DNA of 64,000 nt from Tritrichomonas musculus (lineage: Eukaryota; Parabasalia; Tritrichomonadida; Tritrichomonadidae): positions 1,178,001 through 1,242,000 of the forward strand of contig JAPFFF010000006.1 of the NCBI GenBank assembly GCA_039105265.1, written 5' to 3'. The notes under the pieces were generated by a model. The model was not told the DNA's origin and ran no database searches. It saw nothing but the letters and a program-made list of their open reading frames with translations. The first letter of the stretch is position 1, and every line of letters starts with the position of its first letter. A program made the position numbers and the translations under genes. Below are positions 38,603 to 49,037 of the stretch, one piece after another.

Positions 38603-40935
38603 TTTTGAATGTTCTTTTAACGAGTAAAAAATTGAGAGCATTTCTGAGAGAAAATTGAATGTAAAAAACGTATAAAAAAATTAAATTGTTTATATTTCAG
38701 GAACAAATAAATATTTTCATTATTAAAAACAATATATATTAGCTATAATTTAAAGTATTTAAATATTAAAAATATAAAGAAAAAAGGAGATGGTAGAAAT
38801 TTTAATGCTTTAATATTATGTCAAAAAATAAATGATATTGGAAATTTTCCAATGGATTATTCATCATTGATAAAATGATTATTTATATTGATACTCGATA
38901 AAGGTTGAATTTTATAACCATTCAAATATTGATGATCAGATCTCGATACCTTTAGCGTATTTTGGAAATTTTGGTTCATATATAAAAGATTTTTTCAATA
39001 TTAAATAGAAATATTGTGTTCAAAAATGAACTCTCGGGCAAAGAGTTGTAAAATTGTATAATATTGAGAAAATTCTGGAAAATCTAAAAGGCATAGGAGA
39101 AAGTTCTCGACGCTTTTGTTATTAATTGTATTGTAAAAATTAATTTATTCATGTTTTAGAACTTGTTTGCTTTTTGGTGAATGTGAAATGAAATTATTTG
39201 CTATTAGATTAACGTTGGACAGAAAATAGACTATTGGCTAAAATTATTAAGCTGAGAAATGATTGGATATCGTTTAATTTGTTTGATCTGAGTGTATAAT
39301 AAAATGACGAATATTTTGAATAAAGAGGTTTGTATGATGAAAAGGCTATATTATGTTAAAAACAATATTACTGATTGTATATTTAATCTTTGCAGGAGAT
39401 GAAAGGAGAATAATTCATTGATTTTATTTCAAGTTTTAGCTAAAAAAAAAAACGATTAAATTGCATTGAATTTTTATCGTATCGTATTGAATTTTTATCG
39501 TATTGCATTGAATTTTTATCGTATTGAATGATTTAAAATCAAGGGAAAATGATAATAATAAGAACTTATAACGATTTGTTGGTGATTTTAAAGCATTTTT
39601 GGTAAGAAAAAATCATCATGCTTTGAAATTGAGAAGAAGAATCTCCATCTTCTGAAAATTCTAAGCAAGAAAAAAAACTCCATCTTCTACCTAATTATCT
39701 TTAAAAAAGAAACGGGTAAAATGTTTGTTAATTATTTAATTAAATGCTGTTGCGCGCGGTATTGTGGAATATTAATCATTTAAGTAAGATTTTGCCTAAA
39801 ATTAAAATATTTGTCGTATTGGATAAATGTCGATTCGAGAAATTGTTAATTGGATAACAATTTGTTTTTAAATATTTGAGATTGCGTTAACTATAGAAAT
39901 TATTTTAAAAATGAAAGGACATGGCATCAAATAGCAAGTAATTTTCGAATAATGTTTTTGCTGCATTGATATTTATTGTAACTACAATTAAAATATAGCG
40001 ATATTATTGAGAATAAATAGAATAAAGATATGCGCTTAAATGGTCAAGTAAAATTCATTTTCAATTTGAATTTTAGAGTTAATAAAGCGGAAATATATTG
40101 TTTTAGCTTGGTATAACGTTAAATTTCGTGAAATCATTGAAAGATTTAGGAATAAGTTTGCAAAATGGATTGCTTTTTATTTATCAGCCAATATGATATC
40201 GTTGAAAATGATACTAACAGCTGTTTGTTATAAAAAAAGCATTCGGAAGGAGCTACTGTCAATAGCCTAATGAAGTTTGGTCTATAAAATTCTAATCAAC
40301 TTTTTCAATTATAATGGTTCCATTGAAAAATAAAAAAGTTATTTATTTATTAATACACATATAAATATATATATTCATATATTTATATATAGCATTTCAT
40401 TTATATATAAATAAATGTTTTCAAAGAATATATTATAAAAAATAAGATAATAATGATATATTTAAATTTTTATTTTATATTATCAACCACTTTTATTTAT
40501 TTTTTCAATTAAAATGGTTCGAAAATTCAGACATAAAATTTCAATGAAAGCAAGATCATATTTTACTTCATTATTACTGGGGAAACCCAGTAAATTGGAC
40601 AACCAACATGTAGCCAATCGTTTAAAGTGATGCCGCTGTATCTTTTATTCAAATTTCAGTTAAAAGTTTTTCTATTTTAATCGAATGCTATTTGATGATA
40701 TTGGCATAAACCAATTCAACTTTTTATTCAGTTTTTCTAAATGACCCCCGGAATATGATTACGTAGTTTCAATTATATCTTGTAAATATTTCAAAAGATT
40801 ATATAGATTGATTTGGTCATTTTGCTGTAGTTATGCTAATCTAAATACAATAGATTTAATTTTTATATCATTAAAAACAAAGATGTTGAAATAAATAAAC
40901 ACTCTCAATCCAAATAGAAAATTTTTATTTATTAA
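38603..40935. other. Non-coding left arm of the pogo-type transposon
   Basis: About 2.3 kb without any frame above 60 codons. It contains a 21-bp tandem repeat (39460-39530) and a short inverted repeat at about 40305-40335 (TTTTTCAAT/ATTGAAAAA). It may include an unrecognised older insertion, which would explain its length. Confidence 0.5.
39460..39530 (+). repeat. 21-bp tandem repeat, three copies plus a part
   Basis: Units ATTGCATTGAATTTTTATCG+T (39460-39480), a variant beginning ATCGTATTG (39481-39501), and an exact copy of the first (39502-39522), then ATTGAATG. Confidence 0.85.
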
Positions 40936-42162
40936 TCAGAATAACTTTCTTAAATTATTGAATGATTCTCTAACATTTTCTATGCCAATATGTTCCCACG
41001 CCCATATCAAATCTTGGCAGGCATCTTTTTTGGTCCTTTTTAAAAATGGATCATCTCGAAATCTGTCCATATACAATCTCCTTGATATTGCTTTTAATGG
41101 GCCAAAAATACCTACATCTAGTGGCTGAAGCTGATCAGTAAAGCCACTAGGTATGAAATACAATTTAATATTGTTTTTTTCAGAAAATTGAATGATTTCT
41201 TCTGATATGTGTACTTTGTAAGAGTCGCATATTACATGCAATGTTTGATTATCATCATAACCGTAGTAATCTCTAATTCCTACTATATAATCTTTAAAGG
41301 TGTTGATGGTAGTCCAGCCATTTTCACTGAAAGATCTAAAGTGATAATTTACATCGCCGAGTTGTGACTCACAAACATAATCAGTTTTTCCGGATGCAAT
41401 GAATTGGAGTGGAAGTTTCACTCCATCAGCTCTTATGCCAGCCACAACAGTAATACGATTTTTTGGGTCGCCATTGACGTATCTAATAACATGATCCTCT
41501 CCTTTCTTGTGCCAGCACTTTAATATCTTGGGAATAACCTCCCAAGACGTTTCATCTATGTTGATTATGTAACTTTCTTCAACATTTTTGAACAAATACT
41601 CCATTTGTTCTGAAAATGTATCATCATAGTGTGTTGTCAACGGTCTTCTTGCAGCATGTAATTTACGAGATACAAAATCATTGCGCTTTTTAAAATCAGT
41701 AACGAATCCATCTGATACATTGAACTTTGGTAACTTGGAATAATCATCTTCGTAATAATACTTTTCCAAATATGCATCCATAATTAAATTTTTAAAATCT
41801 TGATTTTGAAAAAGTAGACCTTGTTTAATTATATTCTCTTCTATGTATTCAGTTATATAGCTTTCTTCTTCATTAGTAAAAATTCTTTTAGATTGTGATG
41901 TTTGTTTTAAAAGTGGATGATAATTAGGATTTTCTCGTTGCCTTTTTCTCCAATCGCTAATTGTACTTGTTGGAATCCCAGTTGTGCTTGAGATAAAAGA
42001 GCAATCGCCATATGAGTAATGGGAATCATCTAATAATTTCATAATTAAATCAATTTTATCAGGTGAACGATCATAAAGCATGTATTTTTTAGTTTGAGAA
42101 AGAGAAATTAGCTCATTTAATAACTCTGCTCTTGAAGCCATTAAATAAATGAAATCGACCAT
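40936..42162 (-). CDS. DDE_1-family transposase (pogo/CENP-B type), 408 aa
   Basis: The N-terminal 80 residues contain a helix-turn-helix (STTGIPTSTISDWRKRQR) for DNA binding; residues 90-170 are a second HTH-like region. The catalytic core has D203 (IINIDETSW), D313 (HVICDSYKVH) and D349 (QLQPLDVGIFGPLK), with 35 residues between the last two. The IPSGFTDQLQPLDVG stretch is a hallmark of Pfam DDE_1 transposases. The frame is open from start to stop, so the element may be autonomous. The start may also be the second Met (42141, MASRAELL). The product cuts and pastes the element at TA sites. Confidence 0.9.
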   Translation of the reverse strand: MVDFIYLMASRAELLNELISLSQTKKYMLYDRSPDKIDLIMKLLDDSHYSYGDCSFISSTTGIPTSTISDWRKRQRENPNYHPLLKQTSQSKRIFTNEEESYITEYIEENIIKQGLLFQNQDFKNLIMDAYLEKYYYEDDYSKLPKFNVSDGFVTDFKKRNDFVSRKLHAARRPLTTHYDDTFSEQMEYLFKNVEESYIINIDETSWEVIPKILKCWHKKGEDHVIRYVNGDPKNRITVVAGIRADGVKLPLQFIASGKTDYVCESQLGDVNYHFRSFSENGWTTINTFKDYIVGIRDYYGYDDNQTLHVICDSYKVHISEEIIQFSEKNNIKLYFIPSGFTDQLQPLDVGIFGPLKAISRRLYMDRFRDDPFLKRTKKDACQDLIWAWEHIGIENVRESFNNLRKLF

Positions 42163-42266
42163 AATAAATTGAATAGATTTGAATGTATTAAATTATTAAT
42201 TCAATTATTTTTGAAAAAGTTCATAAATGAGTTAATATATTTTCATTAACCAAAAGAATAAAAAAT

Positions 42267-42302
42267 AAATAACGAACAATCCGAATTGAAGCGCGGGATG
42301 GG
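42267..42302 (-). repeat. Right 36-bp TIR of the pogo-type transposon
   Basis: Perfect inverted match to 38567-38602, 104 bases upstream of the transposase start and followed by the TA duplication. Confidence 0.9.
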
Positions 42303-42918
42303 TATTTTATATTTAAAAAAATACCAATTTTAACAGTATAAAAAAAGATTTATTTCTTGTTATTGGAAGAATAAGTATGAAAACTTATTTTATTTTATTT
42401 AATCCGTATATCTTATGCCTAAATTGATTAAATATGAAGTTTTTATTTATCATTAAAATATATTTATCTCGATATAAAAATAAGTTATAATAAAAATTAT
42501 AATATATTTATTATATAAAAACAATTATAAAAATTATTATTTCTTCAAATACTATTATTAATAATTTTTAAATGAAAAAAATTATAGATAAATATTGCAT
42601 GTGTAATGATTTACGAAATTCTTCTCAAATATAAAAGAAAATCTAGTTTTGACGAATCAAATAAAAATAGTAATATTTGAATAAAATAATATTAAAATAT
42701 AACAAATAAAACGCTGGCCAATTCCAAACTAAGAACAAATTAACTATAATAATTGTTTTTCTGACCATATAGCACCAGAATTTTTTTTTATTTTTTGATT
42801 TTGGAATGCGCCTGTCCAATCATCTTGAAACTTTGTGATTTAATTTACCATATATATATAAGAATTTATATTATAATTTTGAACTGATTTAAAAAAAAAA
42901 CTTTGCTCCCCCACCTCT
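42303..42918. other. Right body of the interrupted MITE-like element
   Basis: About 616 non-coding, AT-rich bases between the right TIR of the inner transposon and the CTCCCCCACCTCT end. No ORF or sub-repeat recognised. Confidence 0.5.
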
Positions 42919-43157
42919 GATTCGAAAGATATCATTAAAAGATCGATTATTTTTGATAAATAATTTCAGATTCTTTTGCGAAAAACCAAAAAGTCTCCAG
43001 CACCCCATTTTAATTTCCATTTTTATCTTGCTTTGACAGAGTATCATATCATGCACGTTTAAAATACAATCACTAACTTTTTGAAAAAATTATTTAGAAA
43101 CGTGTTTTATATGTAAAATTTTCAAACGTGTTTTATTCAAAAAATAAAATAGAATTT

Positions 43158-43727
43158 ATGTCGTCTGGACACGCTATTCTTCGATCAAAGCTTCTTGTTG
43201 TTGGACCATCAACTGTTGGAAAATCATCAATCATTAAATCATTTGCTACAGATGGAGGACAATTTCAACCAGCATATACAATGACATTAGCAGCTGAGCT
43301 TACAACTAAGGCCGTAACTAATGAAGAACACAATATATCTGTGGAGTTTTTTATGTATGATATAAGTGGTTCATCAATTTATGAATATGAATACCCAGAC
43401 ATTTTTCAAGATGCCAACCAAATTTTAGTTGTTTTCGATGTTACACGTGCTGACACTCTTCGTGAATGTGGAATGTGGCTAGACAAAGTTACAAAATATG
43501 CAGGAAAATCACTTCCTGGCGTTATTGTTGGAAATAAGAATGATTTATCAGAATTTGCTGATGTGTCAGTTGATGATTGCAAACATTTCGCTGTAGAACA
43601 TGGCCTTGATTATTTTGATGTTTCAGCTAAATCTTATGCTGGCATTTTGGATCCTTTTAATGCCCTTGCAGATAAATTTATTTCCATATATGAAAATGAA
43701 GTTGACCAATTTATAAATGCTGATTAA
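43158..43727 (+). CDS. IFT27: IFT27 (RABL4) small GTPase of the IFT-B complex
   Basis: 189 residues from the ATG at 43158; the longer frame begins with GTG and adds ten non-homologous residues. P-loop GPSTVGKSS (16-24), switch-2 DISG (68-71), NKND (126-129) and SAK (156-158) mark a Rab-like GTPase. Identity to IFT27 is seen in FQPAYTMTLAAEL, SVEFFMYDISG, WLDKVTKYAGKSLPGVIVGNKNDL. As in other IFT27 proteins the switch-2 Gln is missing (GSS), and there is no C-terminal prenylation Cys. IFT27 pairs with IFT25 and docks on IFT74/IFT81 in intraflagellar transport. Its presence agrees with a flagellated host. Confidence 0.9.
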   Translation: MSSGHAILRSKLLVVGPSTVGKSSIIKSFATDGGQFQPAYTMTLAAELTTKAVTNEEHNISVEFFMYDISGSSIYEYEYPDIFQDANQILVVFDVTRADTLRECGMWLDKVTKYAGKSLPGVIVGNKNDLSEFADVSVDDCKHFAVEHGLDYFDVSAKSYAGILDPFNALADKFISIYENEVDQFINAD

Positions 43728-44389
43728 AACAATATAATAGAATTTCATTGTATTAAAAAAATTCTCATGATAATTGCTTTTTTATTAATAAAGAACCTAA
43801 TCACCTTTATTCACAATATATATATTAAGAATTTTTATTTATTTAAGATAAATAGCTTTTATGAATGATATTTTAAAAAGCAAATTACTGATTTTCAATC
43901 GCTGATGTCAATTTGGACATAGCTTCAAGTTTTGAAATCATTAAACATACATTTTATTTGCAAAAGAAGATTAATTCTTCATTATTTTTGCACATTCGGT
44001 TAAGCTTCAAAAAGATGATAAAAATATATGAATTATGATCATGAAGAGCAATAATTTTATATGATTTTTTAAAAAAATTGGCAGAACTTGAAAAAAACTT
44101 TTTAATTTGAAATCAAATCACAATATCATCTATTTTTTCTTTTCTTTTGTTTAAAATGAAATATTCTGTGCTATCAAATTAAATTGCATAAAAACATTTT
44201 TAAATCATTAATAATAAAAAACAAAATCAAGATTATAAACATATACATATTCTAAATATTTAAACAAAAAATCGAAATAAAAAATAAAAAATAATTAATA
44301 TTATTTTTTTTGGACCTATAGTCACGCATACATGATTAAGCATAAACATGGCTCAAATCGAATATAATACATAAAACAAATGAATATTT
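43728..44389. other. Convergent intergenic region
   Basis: About 660 bases between the stops of IFT27 and the karyopherin gene. Very AT-rich; nothing recognised. Confidence 0.5.
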
Positions 44390-47300
44390 TCACTCTTTTT
44401 GGGAACTGGCAAATCCTAATAAATCATCAAAATTTTCTTTGATGTCATCATTATTATCAAGAATGTTTTGAACAGTTTCAATTCCTTTTTCAGTTTCCAT
44501 TTCCATACTTAATAATTTGGAAATTTGAATTAAATTTTCTTTACCAATTTTTTCAACATTATAATCTTTCAAAATAGCAAGAAGATAAGAATCAATCCAA
44601 TAAATATCAAGTTCTTGAAGAAAACTTTTCTGATAAATTAAGTTAACCATAAATGCGAAATAAAAACATGAATCTTTAACTGCATACCAAAGAGGTTTGC
44701 ATCTATCCCATAAATCAACAGCATTTACGGGATTGCTCATTACATCTAAATTATTCAATAAAATTTTGGAAAGAGCGACATTTGCATAATCACTTGTTTC
44801 ATCATATTCAACAGGGTTCTCACCATCAATATCATAGGTGATATAATGATAATAGAAATTTACCAATTTATCAACATATTCAACTTTGTTTTGCAGTTTA
44901 AAATTATAATAAATATTACCGAGAATTTCATGCAAAAATTGAACAGTATTCTCTTTTGCGATATCAGGAGTTAATTTCAAAATATTTTCAATAATCTTAT
45001 CTGAAAATTGAATAACGGCATCAATTTCAGGTTGCTTATAGAAATATAAATTATATATAAATTCAACTGAAAAATTCATTAATTCATAATTATCGATGCT
45101 CTGAAATATCATTGGAATGATATTATCTTTTAAGAATTCAAAGGAAACATCCATTGATATTTCATAATAGCACGAAATATAATCATTTACTATTGCCATT
45201 AAAACGTTGATATCATTAAGCTTCTTATCTTGATAATCATAATTATTAAATTTATGCATTGTGTTAGAATATTCAAGTTTAACAGAAATCACATAGCTAA
45301 CTAACTTAGGTAACCCTACCAATAACTTAACAAACATTTCTTGATTTGACCATTTGATTTTTTCCGCGCTTCTTAAAAATTTTGAAATATTATGAAGGAT
45401 CTTTGAAAGGAATATTAAAGATCCATAGTTATCCATACTTTCTATATAGGCTTGTAAACAAAATTCAATAAAATAAAGATTTTCCTTACTATATTCTAAT
45501 AAGGATTTTAAAACTTCCCAAGAATAAAAAACAACATCTTCAATAAAAAACTCTGAACAAATCCAATGCTTTGCTATTTGAGTAATCTGATCGATGTATT
45601 GCAAACTATTTTCACTTGATCTAATAATTACAAAAAGAATTTGCAAAGCTTGCTTAACATCAATAACATCATTTCGTATAGCATATTGCTTCAATGTATT
45701 ATCTGGAGAAGGGATTTGTATGTACAAAGAAGAAAGGCCAAATATGCTTTCAAATGTATCAACACGTTCAATATTTATACTTTTATTTGCAAGTAATAAA
45801 ACACGAGGTATAGCTTCATTTACAAATTGAAAACCATCACCTTTAAGTTTACATAAAAAAGTTGAAATCGATTGAACTAATTCATCAGCTTCTTCTTCAC
45901 TAGTAGTATCATTACTAAAAAGATGTATAGCCAATTGAAGAAATTGTGCACAGATTGCTTTTAGATCTGGTTGCTTTCCTATTGAAACGTACTCAAGTGA
46001 GTTTGCAAATGAATATATAATTTTAATACTAACAGATAAATCTGGCGATAATTGAAGTAATGACGATAAAGTAGTTGCAGTCATCATAAAATATTTTAAA
46101 AAATTTTTTTTATATGCTTTAGCCATGTATCCAATACACATAATAATATATTTACTGATTTCAAATGGCTGATTTTGGATTTCATTTATTAAAAGTTCAT
46201 AATAGCGATTAAAGAGTTGATCTATTATGAGCTTTCCATTCACTTTTGAACAATGTTGTACTATTGAGTCACTAAAGAAAGCAACAAGGACTCTAAATGC
46301 ACATTGCTTTGTGATCGAAGTGTTTTCTTTGAATGCAATTTGAAAAACAATATCGATGTCTTTTCCGATTCCATCAATGATAATTAATCGACTACACGCT
46401 GACTTGATATATCGATATATTGAGATTCGAATTGGAAGATGCACTTGAAGATTGAGAAGAGGAATAATTATATCTAAAAACGATGCAATGCTATTAAAGT
46501 CACAATAAGGATTCATAATCTCTGATAAGGAGGAAATAACAGCATATTTGGCTTGCCAACTATCAGCTCCATATTTAAAACAGGTCGATAGTGGTGAATT
46601 CGGATCGAGCTCTACGCTTAGTTGCAAAATTGGTTGGTATATTTGAGCAATAATTCTGAATCCAACTTCACTTCGAAGCGAATCATCTATTGAATTGATG
46701 GTATCGAGCGCTTGCATACAAGGTCTGTCATCATTTGGATTATATTCCCATAAATCATCGTTTATTTCGCCATCTTTAATTTCTGAAACTATTAAAACCA
46801 ACCGAGCGATGAAATTTTGATAAAAATCTGGAATTGATTTGCACATTTTGGGAGCATTTTTCACAATTGAAGAAATACAAATTAATGCAAGGTTACGAAA
46901 TTGGTCGGGTAAGTCTGCATTTAAAGATATTCGTATCAATTTACCAAATAAAGTTATGACATAAGGAAAAAAAAAATAACTATTTATATCTGAAAAATTT
47001 GCTATTGATTTGAGAATATGAAAACCGAATTCTAAATTATCCATTGGTGCGATTATGAGTGGTTCAAATAATGAATCAAAGATTTGTAAGTCTGGCTTGT
47101 TCTTTACTAATGCAAAATAAAGATGCAATCGTTGTACAAATAAATTTTGGTCGGATAAATCATCGCATAAAATTTTTATGATGTCATTCAATGAAAAACC
47201 TCCCAAATCTGGATCAACAATTGCAATTTCATAAACACAGCTCATTAAATACTTTTTTACTTGAGGGAAATTAAGATAAGCATTTAGAATATATTTGGGA

Positions 47301-47683
47301 ATTGTTATATCTTGGTAAATTTTATAAATATGAACATGAAGAATAGCTAAAATTGATGAAAGATTAATTTTAAATTGATCCTCTATATTTGGTGAAAGAA
47401 GTTGATTGGTTATATTTGAAGTAAAATTTGAAGCAAATTTTTTTGTTATTTCTTCATTATCAAAAAGTTGACCGCTTTTAGCCTCTCTATAAAGATGAGT
47501 AATAGATATACGAGGAATTCTTTCATTTATTGGATTAATAATAGAATTTATCTCATAATCTATATAACATTCATAATTAGAATTTTTAAAATTTAGTAAC
47601 GTATTTTCAGCTTGATTTCTCGTTTGCTCATCAATATCTAAAGTATTTAATAAAAGATTCTGAAAAGATTGAAGATCATCCAT
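44390..47683 (-). CDS. Importin-beta family karyopherin, importin-5/Kap121-like
   Basis: 1097 residues, the same length as typical importin-5. It is a HEAT-repeat solenoid throughout. The region around residues 265-320 (FRNLALICISSIVKNAPKMCKS then DDLWEYNPNDDRP) and around 345-400 (SEVGFRIIAQIYQPIL, WQAKYAVISSLSEI) follows the importin-5/importin-4 pattern, including an acidic W-E-containing loop between HEAT repeats. It would carry ribosomal proteins, histones or other cargo into the nucleus under RanGTP control. Divergence is high at both ends, so importin-4 or RanBP6-like assignment is possible. It is head-to-head with the RRM gene, with 141 bp between starts. Confidence 0.8.
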   Translation of the reverse strand: MDDLQSFQNLLLNTLDIDEQTRNQAENTLLNFKNSNYECYIDYEINSIINPINERIPRISITHLYREAKSGQLFDNEEITKKFASNFTSNITNQLLSPNIEDQFKINLSSILAILHVHIYKIYQDITIPKYILNAYLNFPQVKKYLMSCVYEIAIVDPDLGGFSLNDIIKILCDDLSDQNLFVQRLHLYFALVKNKPDLQIFDSLFEPLIIAPMDNLEFGFHILKSIANFSDINSYFFFPYVITLFGKLIRISLNADLPDQFRNLALICISSIVKNAPKMCKSIPDFYQNFIARLVLIVSEIKDGEINDDLWEYNPNDDRPCMQALDTINSIDDSLRSEVGFRIIAQIYQPILQLSVELDPNSPLSTCFKYGADSWQAKYAVISSLSEIMNPYCDFNSIASFLDIIIPLLNLQVHLPIRISIYRYIKSACSRLIIIDGIGKDIDIVFQIAFKENTSITKQCAFRVLVAFFSDSIVQHCSKVNGKLIIDQLFNRYYELLINEIQNQPFEISKYIIMCIGYMAKAYKKNFLKYFMMTATTLSSLLQLSPDLSVSIKIIYSFANSLEYVSIGKQPDLKAICAQFLQLAIHLFSNDTTSEEEADELVQSISTFLCKLKGDGFQFVNEAIPRVLLLANKSINIERVDTFESIFGLSSLYIQIPSPDNTLKQYAIRNDVIDVKQALQILFVIIRSSENSLQYIDQITQIAKHWICSEFFIEDVVFYSWEVLKSLLEYSKENLYFIEFCLQAYIESMDNYGSLIFLSKILHNISKFLRSAEKIKWSNQEMFVKLLVGLPKLVSYVISVKLEYSNTMHKFNNYDYQDKKLNDINVLMAIVNDYISCYYEISMDVSFEFLKDNIIPMIFQSIDNYELMNFSVEFIYNLYFYKQPEIDAVIQFSDKIIENILKLTPDIAKENTVQFLHEILGNIYYNFKLQNKVEYVDKLVNFYYHYITYDIDGENPVEYDETSDYANVALSKILLNNLDVMSNPVNAVDLWDRCKPLWYAVKDSCFYFAFMVNLIYQKSFLQELDIYWIDSYLLAILKDYNVEKIGKENLIQISKLLSMEMETEKGIETVQNILDNNDDIKENFDDLLGFASSQKE

Positions 47684-47809
47684 TCTTCAAGCTTTAGCGG
47701 ATAGAATTAATATATTCAAAATGATAATTTTAAAAAGTTTTGAAAAATATGGCGAAATTTTGAAAACATCATTGCCAAATATAATTGAATAAACATTTTA
47801 ACTATTTCA

Positions 47810-47816
47810 TCATTTA
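47810..47816 (+). promoter_or_regulatory. Inr-like site of the RBM26/27-like gene
   Basis: TCATT with the A 13 nt before the ATG, preceded by a second TCAT. It fits the trichomonad TCA(C/T)(T/A) initiator and a very short 5' UTR. Confidence 0.5.
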
Positions 47817-47824
47817 TCTAAGAA

Positions 47825-48457
47825 ATGGCCGAAAAAGCATCTTCATATAAAATGAACAACCATGCAGGAAAAAAGAAAGAAGTAAAACCATGTGAAACAT
47901 TATATATTTCAAACATTCCTTCCAAATCATGCTCTATTCCAAAAATATTTCAACATTTTCGAAATTATGGACATATTCAATCTATTTATGCTTATGGAAC
48001 CAATGCATCTATTACTTTCAGCTCTAAAGAAGAAGCCATGATTGCAATCAAATCTCCTGAAGCATTTGAAAATAACAGATTTGTCCGATATCACTTTCAT
48101 TTACATCCAGATAAAGCAGATGATCGACTTTCTTTGCTTGTTGATAAGGATTTTGTTCAAACAGTTACCAAAGAGGTTAATCAAAAAATTGCACAAGAAC
48201 AGAGGCGAACAATTGAATTACAAAGCCAATTAAAAAATTCAACGCAAAAATCAGAAGAATCAAACCTTAGCAATCAAGATCAGTCTAATAATATCGAATA
48301 CTTGGCATCGAAAAGACCAGAAATACAGCAAACATTGAAAAAATTACAAAAAGAAAAACAAACAGCACCACCAGAGAAAGAAAGTGAAATTCAAAGTCAA
48401 ATCGATCAAAATTTAGAACTTCTTAATGAAATTGACAAAATATTAAAGAGAACATAA
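47825..48457 (+). CDS. RRM protein, RBM26/RBM27-like
   Basis: 210 residues. The RRM at about 23-95 (TLYISNIPSKSCSIPKIFQHFRNYGHIQSI, then ASITFSSKEEAMIAIKSPEAFENNRFVRY) follows the RBM26/27 pattern IP..N....L..HF..FG.I....EA..A..S.EAV.NNRFI. RBM26/27 work in nuclear RNA exosome targeting (PAXT-type) and RNA 3' processing. The C-terminal 100 residues are charged and coiled-coil. The protein lacks the N-terminal PWI-like and zinc-finger parts of animal homologues, so only the RRM supports the name. Confidence 0.65.
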   Translation: MAEKASSYKMNNHAGKKKEVKPCETLYISNIPSKSCSIPKIFQHFRNYGHIQSIYAYGTNASITFSSKEEAMIAIKSPEAFENNRFVRYHFHLHPDKADDRLSLLVDKDFVQTVTKEVNQKIAQEQRRTIELQSQLKNSTQKSEESNLSNQDQSNNIEYLASKRPEIQQTLKKLQKEKQTAPPEKESEIQSQIDQNLELLNEIDKILKRT

Positions 48458-49037
48458 AATATTAATCATTCATGTTCAATGTAATTTACATATGAATAAT
48501 ATTATTTCTATAAATTCAATTTATAGGCATGGATTTATTTTAAAATATATATTTATAGAATAAAAAAATATTATAACCATATTTTTTATCAAATCTATAC
48601 CTTTAATACATTGAAAATTACGTTTTATGGACTTAATTTATCATATACTTCATTTATCACGTACATTTGTATTCACTTATCGATTGTACTATGGTAAAGA
48701 CAAAAGATGAATTATGTTTGAATAATGAATATAAGATTTGTTGTTTTCAAATTAACTAGAAAATAGTAAAATTTTCATAACGATTTCAAAATACCAATAT
48801 ATTAATTAAATTTTTTTGATGCTAAATATATATTTAAGCAAATATCTCTTTACTGATAGAGTATTTTCTTTTTACTTTAATCTATTTATTTCCACCTTAT
48901 AATTAAGACCAAAATTTTAATGATATAAAAATGTACATTATTTTTACTCGAAAGCAACATTAAAATAAAGAAAACATCAATGAATATTAGAACTAGATAA
49001 TTTTCAATTACCGCTAACAATTTTTTAAAATATAAAA
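48458..49037. other. Convergent intergenic region
   Basis: About 580 AT-rich bases between the stops of the RRM gene and the LRR gene. No feature recognised. Confidence 0.5.

Larger units (their letters stand above)
38567..42302 (-). mobile_element. Tc1/mariner-pogo-type DNA transposon, apparently intact
   Basis: About 3.7 kb with perfect 36-bp terminal inverted repeats (38567-38602 and 42267-42302, beginning CCCATCCCGCGCTTCAATTC) flanked by TA on both sides (38565-38566, 42303-42304). The transposase gene is at the right end. The left 2.3 kb is non-coding, which is long for a mariner-type element. It is nested in the AGATGTGG-ended element, 25 bp from that element's left edge, so it arrived later. 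Perfect repeats and an open transposase frame point to recent activity. Confidence 0.85.
38540..42918. mobile_element. Non-autonomous DNA transposon interrupted by a second transposon
   Basis: Ends AGATGTGGGGGAGC (38540-38553) and, inverted, GCTCCCCCACCTCT (42905-42918) match at 13 of 14 positions. They are flanked by the direct repeat GATTCGAA (38532-38539 and 42919-42926), an 8-bp target duplication. The direct match runs to 12 bases (GATTCGAAAGAT) because the left element end happens to start like the flank. Without the inner transposon the element is about 640 bp and non-coding, so it is MITE-like. An 8-bp duplication fits hAT-type or P-type families, but the family is not certain. Confidence 0.7.

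Noticed and set aside
43128-43157. N-terminal extension of IFT27
   Set aside because: The frame there starts with GTG and has no similarity to IFT27; the ATG at 43158 fits family length.
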